Assembly: GCA_038093515.1 (NCBI GenBank)
Contig: JBBPSI010000009.1
Coordinates: 186,001 to 250,000, forward strand
From: Butyriboletus loyo
Lineage: Eukaryota > Basidiomycota > Agaricomycetes > Boletales > Boletaceae
Reading direction: 5' to 3'
Length of the DNA stretch: 64,000 nt
Below are positions 1 through 12,822 of the stretch, in pieces. Each line of letters begins with the position of its first letter. Positions within the stretch are counted from its first letter, which is position 1. A program made the position numbers and the translations under genes. The notes beneath the pieces are model-generated. The model did no database searches. It was not told the DNA's origin and saw only the letters and a program-made list of their open reading frames with translations.

Positions 1-1308
<1,308 letters not shown>

Positions 1309-1594
1309 CAAGGGCTAGAAGACGAGGAGGAAGCGATGGGAAGCGAGAAAGGAGGTTGCCACCGCCATTTAACTGAGTGAGTGGACATGCGTAAATGGTG
1401 AGGGTTCCGTATGGCCTTGCTCGAACGTTGCAAAGGGCGGACTCCGTTTCGGACAGATAGTAGATACGGGACGACACAGCCACGAATACCGGGATTTGCC
1501 CGCTGAGTTTGAACCTTTCAAACCTTGATTTTCAGTGGGTATCATCAAAACCTTCTAGGCCGCTTCACGACTCCCATTCTCAAGACTCCTCGAC
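1309..1594. promoter_or_regulatory. Shared upstream region of UGP1 and the eS8 gene
   Basis: A 286-bp gap between two divergent housekeeping genes. Open frames here do not extend either protein convincingly. It must carry both promoters and 5' UTRs, but I see no clear TATA box. The pyrimidine-rich stretch just before 1595 fits a ribosomal protein gene leader. Confidence 0.5.
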
Positions 1595-2507
1595 ATGGGT
1601 AAGTGTCATCCCCCTCCAAGAGCATCCTTGTTGACGATCTCCGAAAGGTATTTCACGTTCATCCCGGCACAAGCGCTCCGCAACGGGTGCCCAGCGCGCC
1701 CACTACCGCAAGAAGAGAAAGTTCGAGCTCGGTCGTCAGCCCGCCAACACCAAGCTCGGTCCAAAGCGTATCCACACCGTGCGTGTTCGTGGCGGTAATC
1801 TCAAGTATCGCGCTCTCCGTCTCGACTCTGGCAATTTTGCCTGGGCCTCCGAGCACACCACAAGGAAGACCCGTATCATCAGTGTCGTGAGTCCTGATCT
1901 CAGTATATGCGCCTGAGAATGCTCACTCCGACTGTGGTACCCAGGTGTACAATGCTTCCAACAACGAGTTGGTCCGTACCAACACCCTCGTCAAGGGCGG
2001 TATCATCCAAATCGATGCTACCCCCTTCAGACAGTGGTACGAGGCTCACGTGAGTAGTGGCACTTCTTATTTGTATAGATCGCTCAAAGTTCATGGTGAA
2101 TTCAGTACGCACAGCCCATCACCAAGAAGGGTGCTGCTGCCAAGGCATCCGCCCCTGCTGGTGACGTGCCGGCCAAAAAATCTAACCACGTGCAACGTAT
2201 CTTGGAGGAGCGGAAGAAAGGTGATGTCACATCAGGGTGATCCAGTTCACGCCGGGAATACTGATCCGTCGCCAGATGGTAAAGTTGACCCTCTCTTGGA
2301 GCAACAATTCGTTGCTGGTCGCCTATATGCGGCCGTTGCTAGCAGACCGGGGCAATCTGGTCGCGCCGACGGGTATATCCTTGAGGGTAAGGAGCTCGAA
2401 GTAAGTTGGATGGGTCTGGTTGGGCCACTGCGGTGCTGACGTCAACGGATCAGTTTTATGTCAGGAAGCTACGGTCTGGCAAGCTGAAGCACGCACACAA
2501 CGCGTAA
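1595..2507 (+). CDS. RPS8: 40S ribosomal protein eS8 (RPS8)
   Basis: Small-subunit ribosomal protein. Six exons: 1595-1598, 1648-1886, 1945-2049, 2106-2220, 2276-2400 and 2454-2507, giving 213 residues. Spliced protein begins [18 protein letters not shown], then [53 protein letters not shown] and [18 protein letters not shown], and ends [17 protein letters not shown]. This is the family pattern over its whole length. Exon 1 is only four bases (ATG plus G), so the initiator is separated from the body by a 49-nt intron. All introns are GT-AG. Divergent from UGP1. High expression is expected from its function, not shown by the sequence. Confidence 0.97.
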
Positions 2508-2888
2508 GATCTGTTGGTGGTCGAGTTGTTCGGTGGGGACGTTGAGCTGAAAAATATGTGGATCCCGTACTGCTTAGTCTATGACGACTCATGTTGTTCT
2601 TTACCTGTTGCCATGCTATGAGATCCTGTCCTCACCATGTCCTTGTTAGAGTATGATTATATAATCGGGGTAAACCATAGTTCTGCCGTAACCGGACCAG
2701 TGCCAGAGCAGACCGTTCCTTCCCTCTTGAGACTTGCTCTGCCTCTTCGCGTCATATTTTCACCTTTTCTCTCATCCTCCCTCAACGCGCCCCCGTCGTC
2801 CTCGTTGTCGAGCTCGATGCCCTCGGCGTCGGTGACAGGCTCTCACTCTCTGCGAGGGGCCCCTTTGACATGGCGACCCACCAAAATC
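2508..2888. other. Intergenic spacer between eS8 and SET9
   Basis: 380 bp holding the 3' region of the eS8 gene and the upstream region of the Set9 gene. An open frame from 2637 continues into SET9 exon 1, but its serine-rich content before 2889 does not look like the Set9 N terminus. I see no other feature. Confidence 0.4.
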
Positions 2889-5800
2889 ATGACCATGCGT
2901 GACCTCTCCAGGGACGACGACTTTCTCAGTCACCTTCTCGTCGAGAAGCTCGGTACCGGAAATGTTCCTCTCTGCGTGCACAAGATGGATCCTTCACGGA
3001 GACTCCCAAAGGTTCCAGCGAGCGATCTCATGGCAATTGTTAGATGCGTGAGTTGCACCTTCACCTCTAGTCACGCTATCTTGTTCATTTGCTAACGCAC
3101 GCATGCAAATATTTTTTTGATACATGTTTTTCTTTTTCTTTCTTGCTTTCTTTTGGCCTCCTTAGCTGGTCGAAAGCAAGGGCGCTCCCCAAAACGCTGT
3201 GCGTCAAGCAGTGGTCGAGCTTCTCGCGTTCGTGTCTCCGCATTCCCAGGTTCCGAGAATGTTATCCCTCAATCTCGCATCTTTCTAGTCTTCAACCCGT
3301 TCGTTACTACCTCAAGCCATATACACAAAAGCAGATTAATGCATTCGCCACGTGTGTACGACCATGCTATTTCGTTAACGCGCCTGAAGTTCGGTTCGCC
3401 ACAGACATGCGTCGCGATATTTCGAACTATACCATCCTGGAGGTTGTATTGAGATAGCGCACACGTCACGATACTCTCACAAGACTGGCAAGTCCGAATT
3501 GTGTATCCTTGCCACCCGTTCCCTGTCCCCTGGGATGGTTATCGCGGAACTGAAGGGCTCAATGGCACACTTATCCAAAGAAGAGGACAAGGAACTTAAG
3601 CGGACAGACCTGAGAAATCTTGACATTAGGAGGGACTTCAGCGTAATCCATTCCCGCCAGATGAAGAAAAACCATCTATTTTTGGGTCCTGCTCGGTTTG
3701 TGAATGTAAGTCACGTTGGTCTCTGTCAGTGTGCGCTCATTCCACGTTTTCCTACAGCACGATTGCGAGAATAACTGCGAGTTGTTTCGCGAAGGCAAAT
3801 ACATCACATTCCGCGTTCTCCGGCCTATCGCCGTTGGCGAGGAGATAACAGCACATTATGGTGATGGTTACTGTCAGTCCAAGCAACGCTCTTTTGCGTC
3901 ATACATCTGATCTTGTCGGTTTAGTTGGCAGCAAGAACCGATACTGCCTTTGTGAAACGTGCGAGAAAAATGGCCGAGGAGGATATGGACCTGAAGGACA
4001 GGCGTCTGGCTGTGAATCGGACGCTGGAGCATCGGATGATGATCTCAGCGATTCTGAGCCTGTGCCGACTGCGGTGGGCAACGTGAACGAGCGTAGAACT
4101 CGCCGCGGAGTATATGCTATTATCCAGGAACAGGATGACGATTCGGACGAAAGTGATGATGAAGAGAAAGAAGGCAACAAGCCACTCGCAAATGCTTCGG
4201 ACGTTGCCGAGGTTGACTTGGAGTTGGGAGGCGACTTTTCTGCTTCTGGCCTGCGATCAGCATCACGAAGATCAGCCTCGAGGTTTGTCAGAAATATATC
4301 CATGGTTCATATTCTGATCCTTGTTTCAACAGCTCTGTCCCCCCCATCGGCCGTGGTTCCGACTTGACCGATGGACCGAGGACTCAACTCAGGTCTACGC
4401 GGCTGCGGCAGAAAGTATCTGCTATTGCTACCCCTGAGGTTTCCATGAAATCTCTCACCCCTGTGCCATCTGATTCTGCACAACTGCCTTCTCGGTCCAC
4501 AAGACGAAGTGCAAGTAGGCTATCCACTCCTAACAATAGTAAGGAAAAGGATAGGATTCCAATCAAGGAAGAACCTGAAGCACGAATTCTGCGCACGCGT
4601 CCCTCATTGCATGTTGATAGGAACGAATCTCTGAGTATTGCCAATCAGATTGCGCCTATTGGACCAGACGGACAACCGTTACCCACCTGCGTAACATGCT
4701 ACAACGTTCTGCCAATGATTTCCGTGGACAATCAAATAGTTTGGGGTCTTAACATTGACACGACGCCGCGGCGAGGCAAGAAACGCAAGGAGCCACAAGA
4801 GTGTCCTCGGTATGTCGAGCTTTCCTTTCATTTAGAAGACAGAATCTGTCTCACGCTGTGGTGTTTCATCTTTGCGCCAGATGCATGCGCCATTTTGCTA
4901 TTTACTCTCAGCCGTGGCCTGCTCGTTTAGCGAGTCAGGTCATTGCTTCTGTTCCTCGAGAAGATGGAGAATCGGCCTGTAGACGCCCTGCTCAAAAGAA
5001 CGTTCCGGCTTTGGAGCCTAAACACGCAACCGGTGGTGAGGAGCGGCCAGCGAAGAGACGGAAGACTGAACAGGGACCAGTGGTGGAGATGTCGGACAAA
5101 GCAAAGGAGCTTTTGATGGCTCCTAAGAGGAAGCGGGGTCGTCCTCGGAAACATCCTATGGCGGAGGAGATTCCTAAACGCAAACGGGGCAGACCACGTA
5201 AATCATCCCCTGTCAGACCGATCCGTGCACTGCCACCTCCAAGCTCGCAGGCCTCTACACCTGTTAAGCCCGTGCGGCCTCACATCACTTCCCCAGCGGG
5301 CGTGAAATCTAGAAGTGAACCTGCCAGCCCATCATCCTCACGAGGCAATCTTAAGCCCAAGTCGCTGGCCGTCAAATCTCAGCCCAGGGACTCGAATGGT
5401 CGTTTCGGCAAGAAAGCCACTACTAATGGTAGATTCGTGAGGAAAAGGTTTGGTACCCTACGAAATGGTTTAACACGGGCGCAGAGGGCCCGGCAAAGGG
5501 CAAAGGTGGAACGATGGCTCGGGGAGAAGCAGGAGCAGGTTGAAACCAACAACGAGGCCGAGGACCTCCCTGTGCTCACTAGCGGGAAACGCGGGCGCGC
5601 TACCAGTCCCGACGAGTCAACGCGTCTAAGTAAGAAACTACGGAGTAGTCTGCATTCAGGAGATGGAGACGAAGGTCCGGTTCCGCATAGTTCTAGCGGT
5701 CCCTCTTCATTAAGGTTCAAGGGCTTGAACCCTGGTCTCTTATGCCGACCTAACCCTACAAATTTCGCTCGCAGGACATGGGCTCGTCCCCCACCCGAGG

Positions 5801-6686
5801 ATTCTTCCCCTGACGATGAAGACGCCGAGGGTTCCCTCCCTACCATAGAGAGTGAGAGTAATGGACCAGTGACCCCTCAAGATCGCACCCCGTTGCCCAT
5901 TCCAAGCCCAGACCAATTTCCGTTTCAAGGCAAGCCTAACGTTGACAGCAAATTTGAAGAGCCTGCTCCACGTCTCCCCACGCCACGCCGTTCTACACAC
6001 AGCGTCTCTACTATCCTGACGTTCAAACCATCCCCCATCAATTTTGCCAGGCGACGATGGTCTTCAACTATCAAGTCACCGTTGGAATCAGGGACCGGGA
6101 CCCGCCGGAGCCAGAGACTACGACCGAGGTCCTCGCTTCCTGATGAACATAATTTATCTTTGGCCGCCCCACAATCTGAGATATCATCCACATTGAGTAC
6201 ACGGACAACACTTGCTGGTCGATCGGTATCACCACAGAAGTCCACGATAATCAATGTTGCTGTCCAGGCAATGTCAGAAGCCGCAACTGAGTCCGTACGT
6301 ATGGTTTCCTAACCCTTTCACATTCATAGAATTGAGCATCCTCGCAGGTAGGGGACTTCTCGGACTATCTTTTGAAACCTGGCACGGCATTGCCTGGTGA
6401 ACAGTCATTTGAGACTACAAACTCCGACGACGACCGTGCTGCTGAGGGGCTCCTTACAGAAACCCCGGAGAGCCACGAAGGATCCGCAAATGAAGACCCC
6501 CTTTCTCATCTCCGCGTTACATACACCACAGAGCTCCCAGCAGTCGTGCCCTGGAAGAATGCTCAGGCAACACCCATGTCGCATTACCTGAAGAAGTCAG
6601 CTTCCTTCTGCGGCGACGAGTTGGTTTCACCGACACATCTCGTCCATGCTGGGTGGGATTCTGCATCAGATATACTTTCCGATTGA
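2889..6686 (+). CDS. SET9: SET-domain histone H4-K20 methyltransferase (Set9 / Suv4-20 type)
   Basis: Predicted nuclear enzyme methylating histone H4 lysine 20, linked in fission yeast to DNA-damage checkpoint signalling. Nine exons (2889-3047, 3166-3227, 3289-3351, 3405-3705, 3758-3872, 3925-4282, 4333-4809, 4881-6294, 6348-6686) give 1095 residues with every phase consistent. The N-terminal part has the Set9 helical region (YYLKPYTQKQINAFATH). The SET core follows: IAHTSRYSHKTGKSELCI, LGPARFVNHDCENNCEL and EEITAHYGDGYFGSKN, then the post-SET cysteines CLCETCEKNG. A second cysteine pair module (CVTCYNVLP ... CPRCMRHFAIYSQPWP, about 4690-4920) is shared with fungal Set9. Two AT-hook cores (KRKRGRPRKHP and KRKRGRPRKSS, about 5130-5205) follow. 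The remaining 400 or so residues are Ser/Pro-rich and look disordered. Much longer than yeast Set9. Start could also be the ATG at 2895. Confidence 0.93.
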
Positions 6687-6938
6687 CCTCTTGTTCAAGA
6701 GGTCTCGGTGTAATTTATCCCCCACCTCGTTCGCTCGTTTGCCCAACTCTCGACCGCGTTATATCACTAATTTATGCTCTGAAGTTCTTTTTTTTTCTTC
6801 CGGCTGGCAAGCCATACTTCAGGTATCGTAAGAACAGTATAGTCGTTAATGTCCATAGTCAGGAATGCGGTTTGACAAGTTCATTGAATCTGACAATAGA
6901 GGAAACGATAACACTGTACATGCAACCCTCGCTACTTA
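6687..6938. other. Convergent spacer between SET9 and CCT6
   Basis: 252 bp between two stop codons facing each other. Carries both 3' UTRs and a nine-base T run near 6788. No gene seen. Confidence 0.4.
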
Positions 6939-9047
6939 TCACGACTGTCCGTCGGGCTTGAGTGAGCTCCGCCCAGCCCGCAGTATTTCATCTGTGGACA
7001 GCAAATTTACGGCGATGACGGAACTGCGTACCTAAATGAGTACAACACGCGCTGGTGGAGAGTGTGGTATGGGCTGGACTCACCAGGAGTTCAACATCTG
7101 GCGTTTCACCCTATAATTATCCCAAATACCCTCAACCGTAGGGTCGAACGGCTCGCCAGACTGAAGGTCGATACCAACGATGTTACCTTCCGATTGTTCG
7201 TCCTGAAAATAGCGCAGAAATAAAAAAAAGGAGATCAATCTCGATATGATCCCAAAAAAAAGGGTACACGAACCTGCAGGGCCACGACGACGTCCTGGAC
7301 GTCGAAGCCACCATTCAGAGCGAGGGTCTTTGGAATGATCAACAGTGCATCCGCAAAAGCCTGTACTCCAAATTTGACCCTTCCCTTGGCGGCCTTCTTG
7401 ATGGGTCCACTAACATGTGCAGCACAAGCGACTTCGAATGCACCTGCGCCAGGGATCAAGCATTCGTCTTCGAGTGCATTCTTAACGGCACGGAGCCCGT
7501 CACGAAGAGCATCCTGAATTTGTTGGGTCGTATGGGCGTTGGGGCCCTTGATTAAAAGCGTGACGCTCTTGGGATCCTTGACGTCCTCGAGGAATGTAAA
7601 TTTCTCTTCTCCGAGAGTGTGCTCATAGACGAGACCAGCCCAGCCGAGAATGTTCGGGGTGAGATCATCAACGGAGTTTTGAGCTATGCCTCCACAAATG
7701 AGCTGCAACCTGTGATAGGCCAGTTTGTGATTAATAGTCATCGTATTACGTCTGAACGCCGGAGGCGTACCGCTCCATGTTGCGTCGCTTGGCACGCCGC
7801 AGGGCAAAAATGCCATTTTTTGCTAGAATATCGAGACTGAGAGGGTCTATTCCTTTTTGATTTATTACGACGAAATTTTTCGGTTGCTCGTTACCACCAA
7901 CAGCTTGGTCGCAGACGAGATTCTTGAGCTCAATGATTTTTTTGACTTTGGCGTCCACGAAACGTCGCTCAGACTCGACAAGTTTCTCGCGCTGCTCTGC
8001 CGACGAGTAGAAGAACCCAGAATTAACCTCCCTAAGGTTTTGTGAATTTAGAGTTGGGGGAAGCAGTGCACGTCGACGTACGTCTTCTCGTACTCGAGGC
8101 TGACATTCAACGTCAGAATGTAGGCGTTCTCGACGCGTTTTGGCATATCCGGATGTCTTGCGCCGTGATCCATGACCAAACCACGCACAAGCTGAGTTTC
8201 TGACGCTGTGCGGTGCTGCATTTTCATAATTTCAACCATGTGAAGATCAATAGGGTCTCTCCACTGATCTTTCGCTCCTGCAGTAAACTTTTAGCGTGGA
8301 GACCCTGATTCTGATATTAAATACGTGCCTTTGGGGGGTGGTGGTGGCCTGATGGTGAGCACGGCGTCCACAACGTCAGCTGCGAGCTGCTTCGCTAGCG
8401 AGGTGTGCAGCTTGGTTGCAAGCGAAGTGTGTGCGACATTAATCAGGGTAGGCCGATCCAGCTTCGATGGCTGTTTGAACGTGTCTAGAAACTGCAGTTT
8501 GCGTCAGCAGTTGGCAGAAGCTCGGTCGGTATCGGACACAGACGGCTAAAGCCTCTTTCTTCGCGAGATCAAAGCCCTCGCCTATGACGGTAGGGTGCAC
8601 GCCTTCTGAGATATAGCGATCTGCTTGTTTAAGCAACTCTCCTACGAGGAGGACGACGGAGGTGGTGCCATCGCCAACTTGATCGTCTTGAGCGACTGCA
8701 GTGCGGGCGATCATCGCAGCTGTCGGGTTCTGTATTTGCATCTCGGAGAGCAGGACTTTGCCATCCTTGGTCATCTTGATCTGACCGGCACCGTCCACAA
8801 GCATCTTGAGTGTTCCTCTCGGACCTGAGGGAGATTCGATCGCGAAACGGGGAGGCGAGAAGGGGTGCACGACGCTTACCGAGATTACCCTTTACCACAT
8901 TTGCGAGCCCCATCGCACCTGTTGTGTTGACCTGGTGGGAGGGATGCGGACGAGGAGAGACATGCAGTGAGATGAAATTACCTGCAGCGCCGCAGCGCGA
9001 CGAACGCTTTCAGCTTTTGGGTTGATTAGTTCTAAACTAGACGACAT
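6939..9047 (-). CDS. CCT6: T-complex chaperonin subunit zeta (CCT6)
   Basis: One of eight subunits of the cytosolic TRiC/CCT chaperonin that folds actin, tubulin and WD40 proteins with ATP. Nine exons (9047-8982, 8931-8880, 8824-8544, 8491-8329, 8277-8082, 8031-7771, 7709-7274, 7202-7084, 7023-6939) give 552 residues, the usual CCT length. Begins [20 protein letters not shown]. Contains [16 protein letters not shown], the ATPase signature [20 protein letters not shown], then [47 protein letters not shown] and [20 protein letters not shown]. Intron 8278-8328 fits only with a GC donor (GCACGTAT); the Pro-rich loop there (RPPPPPKG) is variable in the family. The donor of exon 3 is placed at 8543 because it alone keeps frame and matches the family. 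Divergent from the orphan gene at 9419. Confidence 0.96.
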
Positions 9048-9418
9048 GGCGATCAATGATTGTGTCCAACGTGATGCTCCAGGTCGACTGTGGTGGTCCG
9101 TCAGAAAGTTGTAGTGGAAGATAGTCCGAGTCTTGCAGGTGGCGGAGTACCAAATCGGCAACGCTTGGATATGAACCATCACCTCGACCTTGACCTAACG
9201 CGCCCGCCTACATCATGACTGATGACTTACCGCTATCCCCACAGCTACGGCACCAGGCTGGCGCGTTTCTATCACTCAAACGTGCCCCACAATGCTCGCC
9301 AAAAAAATACCGGTCTGTCTCGTATATATCGCTGCCACTAATTCGTTGACAGGTCAAGCAAAGCGAATAAAAGTCTCCTCAGCGTTAGACGACGGCACCC
9401 TCATCTCCTTTGACGATC
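9048..9418. promoter_or_regulatory. Divergent upstream region of CCT6 and the 9.4-kb orphan, with an upstream ATG
   Basis: An ATG at 9215 opens a frame reading MTDDLPLSPQLRHQ, ending in CG before a GTCTGT donor near 9333. Splicing to the GACAG acceptor at about 9353 gives a short peptide that soon stops, so I treat it as a possible upstream ORF in the leader of the 9419 gene. It could instead be a real first exon joined by a splice I have not found. Confidence 0.35.
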
Positions 9419-10293
9419 ATGTCTCACAGTCCTATGCGCGATCTCCCAGCCCCGCATATCGATGGCGTCCACCATCGCAGAGAAGCGGCGCCAGTACGTT
9501 GGTCTCATTAGTGCTCAATTCCCGCTCTAACATTGTCCTGCCACAGAAACTGAAGGAAATGAAACCATTGTTGACCCGCGAACCGCTCCCTCATGATAGG
9601 GAGAAGAAGCCGGTAGCTCAGCCTCCAAAAAAGCGCAAGCGCTTCGTTCCTACCAAGCCGGCCTTGACCTTTGATCCAAAGCGCAACCATATTCCCTCCG
9701 GAAGACAGGATCCCCCTGTGTCCCCGCCCCTCTTCTCTAGACCGTCTGCTTCGGAGTCATCGGCATCGATAAGCTCATATGATGAGCAACAGATGACTCC
9801 TTTGGTCGATCGCGAGATCCATGACCAGTTTTATGGCGGATTCGATGCGCAGAAACGGCCTCGCATCTTTTCAGGATGTACTTCCAACGAACATCCCCCC
9901 TCATCCTATCCCGCCACCCCATGCACAGACATGATGAATGATATGAGCTCGGCACTACCTGACCTCTATGACTCGCCGACCTCATCTTCCTCCCCGGCCC
10001 CTTCGGATCAATCCCATTGCCCTGCCGATTTTACCTCCCAGGTCATTAATGACTATCCACGCCAGGTTCAGCCTCCTCTGCCAATGAATCCATATGACAG
10101 CCAAATATATATACAACAGGCAGTGGTGCGCCAGGACTCCTACGGCTATCCCGCGGACTCTTGCCCGGATCGTCCTCCACAGGGTTATCCTGCCCAGTAC
10201 ATCGATGCCGCCTATGGTAGGGCAGGACCACATGGCATTCCAGCATACCCTGAAAACAATGGCTATGCATACCCACCACCACAAAGATACTAG
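9419..10293 (+). CDS. Unrecognised proline/serine-rich protein, probably nuclear
   Basis: I do not recognise a family. The proposed model has exon 1 at 9419-9493 (MSHSPMRDLPAPHIDGVHH) and exon 2 at 9547-10293, joined by a 53-nt intron with GTACGT donor, CTAAC branch site and CCACAG acceptor, giving 273 residues. It holds a basic cluster PPKKRKRFVPTK like a nuclear localisation signal. The centre is Ser/Pro-rich (LYDSPTSSSSPAP). The C terminus is rich in Tyr, Pro, Gly and Gln (YGYPADSCPD, PENNGYAYPPPQRY) and is probably disordered. An alternative unspliced frame runs 9292-10293, but it reads through the well-formed intron. Transcription regulator or RNA-binding protein would be guesses. Confidence 0.65.
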
Positions 10294-10595
10294 TTGCCTT
10301 GCCAAGAAGGCACGGTTCGGCTTACCGATGTTTAATTTTCTTTCTTTCTTGTCTCCGAGCCTCTGGTGCTTCCGGAAACATGGTCTCTGTTCTCTATCGC
10401 TGGCGGGGTGTTCATATCCATATGTGTGATTACTGTATCTTGATTTTGTTGTAGATACTAACAGACTCCGCTGTCTTGGTCTTTCTCTCGTGGTGTGATG
10501 AGCGCTGTCTCCGGTTATCCACGTAAGCACACGTAGTACGACCTTCATACGCCACCACAACACCCTGCAGAAATTGCTGGACACGACTCGATACG
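10294..10595. other. Spacer between the 9.4-kb orphan and the SDR gene
   Basis: About 300 bp containing the 3' UTR of the upstream gene and the promoter of the dehydrogenase gene. T-rich around 10330-10350. No further feature seen. Confidence 0.4.
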
Positions 10596-12111
10596 ATGGC
10601 GAAAGGTAGCCCGCATGTTATCAAAGGATTCGAACCCACCGCAGCGGAGCACTACCAGAGAACGCTCACGCGCATAGAACAGATCCGGTCGCATTTGAAG
10701 AACACCTCTCGCAGACAGCGACTCAACGGCAAGGTCTGCGTCATTACAGGGGTGAGCTCATTGCATGGTATTGGGTAATGTCCAACGTTGTCGAGGCCTT
10801 GCTTCTCTACTTACGCCCGCATTTCGTTTGTGCATGTGCATTGCTCAGGCGTGCCTCCGCCCTCCTCTTCGCACATGAAGGTCTGGCTAGTGATTCCTTT
10901 GCATCTTGCGGGCAGTGCTCATCACGGATATGGTTTGTGTAGGTGCACGACATCTTTATTTGTTGGATTTTTCCCCAGAAAATTTACCGGACCTCAAATC
11001 AACGATCGAGCGCTCGTATCCAGACGTAAAGGTCAGATGCGACGTAGAATCACTACTCCGCCAGCTTATCCGAAGCGTACAGGTTACAACCATTCAAGCT
11101 GATGCTGCGGATGATACCGCAGTAGCTGCAGTATGCAAACAAGCAATTGATGAAGAGGGCCAGTTGGATGTCTTCTTTGCGAACGTCTGTCCTTTTCCCC
11201 CCGAGACGGTCCCACCCCTGACGCTACGTATAGGCTGGAGTAGCGACGAGCGCGGGACTGCAAGACACCACTCCGGAGCGGTTCATGGAGACTATGCGAA
11301 TCAACACTCTTTCGTAAGTAGAGCGTGTCCTCTGACTACGTTCCACTGCTGTAATCGATACTCGCCCTGCAGCTGCTTCTTGGCGGTGAAACATGCCTCG
11401 CAAGCCATGATGTGCACGAACCTTTCGAGCGGCAAGACGTTGAGCAGCGGCAGTGTTATATTGACCGCTTCAGGTTCGCCCTCACCCCCGTTTTTAAAAA
11501 CCTCTGTATTTGAATCTGTTTACCAGTTGCTGGATTGCGCTCGGGCGCAGGAACGATTGATTGTAAGTCTATCTCATCTTTATTACATCCATAATGTGAA
11601 CAAGAATCCAGACAGTGCAAGCAAAGCCGCGTGAGATCGCACCGTTCTCTCCCTCGTACAACGGTCTCACCCCCGGTATAGGGTCAACTCGATCGCCAAG
11701 ACGAGCGTATACCAATTACAGAAGACCGACGTTCGCGTGAATTCGATCTGCCCTGGCTTGATCGAGACAAACATGACAAAGGATATATTCGATGCCGCTC
11801 GTGAACGAGGTAACGCAAGGAAGATCGGACAATTGAATCCAATGGGCCGGTACGGTGTCGCGCAGGGTACGTATTTCGTGCTAACATCCCGAAATCTTGC
11901 TTCCACGAGCTGACCACGCGACGCAGAACTTGCGCAGATGGCGTTATTCTTGGCTTCAGGTGAGACTCGGATACGTCTGCTGGTGGGTGATGCGCTTGGG
12001 ACTGATCTGCCATGCCTTGAAGACGAGTCGAGTTATGTCAATGGACAGAACCTTACCGTGGACGGTGGTCTGTCCTCTTCGCACCCTGTAATACCTGGTC
12101 ACTGGGCGTAA
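10596..12111 (+). CDS. Short-chain dehydrogenase/reductase (SDR), substrate unknown
   Basis: NAD(P)-dependent oxidoreductase with Rossmann fold. Spliced protein begins [14 protein letters not shown] and reads [21 protein letters not shown], a cofactor-binding Gly motif with two extra residues compared with the usual TGxxxGIG. Then [11 protein letters not shown] (start of strand 2), [26 protein letters not shown] (NAG motif), SVILTASVAGLRSG (catalytic Ser region) and the catalytic YSASK, followed by [15 protein letters not shown] and a C-terminal [10 protein letters not shown]. About nine introns, all short and GT-AG, keep frame throughout. The 47 or so N-terminal residues before the Rossmann fold are longer than in a minimal SDR. 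Closest general type is classical 3-oxoacyl-reductase-like SDR; the real substrate cannot be read from sequence. Confidence 0.92.
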
Positions 12112-12565
12112 AGACGGCCATAGCTATGGAGTAGCCATTTGTATTCTTACTGTTAAACTGCCTTGTGTGTTGGTTTATCAATCTGCAAGTGTATTTCGTT
12201 GGTAGCTCCAACTAACCTTGACCATATCGGTCACAAGTTCCAGACCAGGTTTATTACATAATATATGCGTTTACCACATTTCTCCATCGTCAAGTTGGCC
12301 CGCAGCACCAGCGAGCAGACGCCAATTGAGACTACACTCTCTCATTGTCATGGTAAATCCATTCCGAGCAGAAGATCAACTAGCAACGAACAGAGTGCGT
12401 CAGGGGTCGTCGCAGAGCATCAACAGTAATCATATCCGGCTAGTCTTCGGGATATGTAACGTATGCTGGAACAGCGACTGTATCGATTTGCGATTTGCTG
12501 CTAGTACTAAGTAGAGCCGGCACAATATGTTTGAAGCAAGTGCGAGGAAAGCATGGTAATAATGT

Positions 12566-12637
12566 ATTGGGAATATACACGAATTGGCTTGAAACCTTCA
12601 AGCTGAGGTTTCAAGTCAATTCGTGTATATTCCCAAT
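12566..12637. repeat. Near-perfect inverted repeat (foldback), 32-bp arms, 8-nt loop
   Basis: Left arm 12566-12597 and right arm 12606-12637 are reverse complements with one mismatch in 32 positions. The loop is 12598-12605. Arm termini are ATTGGG and CCCAAT. A transcript of either strand would form a long hairpin. I see no obvious target-site duplication beside it and no second copy in the window. Could be a tiny MITE-like element, a small-RNA precursor or a replication-induced palindrome. Confidence 0.9.
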
Positions 12638-12822
12638 AGTGACCTTTGTTCAATGGACCTCCCTAATTAGAGACCCCATACTCCCTCACAACCAAGAGTT
12701 CATCGCGAGAGGTCTGCGTCGGAGCCGGCTGTTCCTGGGTTTACGAACGGACACGTAGATGATATGAATCCCTGTATATAGCCCGCATTTACGGCGACAA
12801 GGTTCAAAAAAGAAGTGTATGC

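Noticed and set aside
10625..10645. GATTCGAAC, tRNA T-loop-like word
   Set aside because: It lies in the coding sequence of the dehydrogenase gene (KGFEPT) and has no surrounding cloverleaf.
10596..12111. SDR gene as part of a secondary-metabolite cluster
   Set aside because: Its neighbours are a chaperonin, an orphan and gene-poor DNA. No synthase, P450, terpene cyclase or transporter is present in the window.
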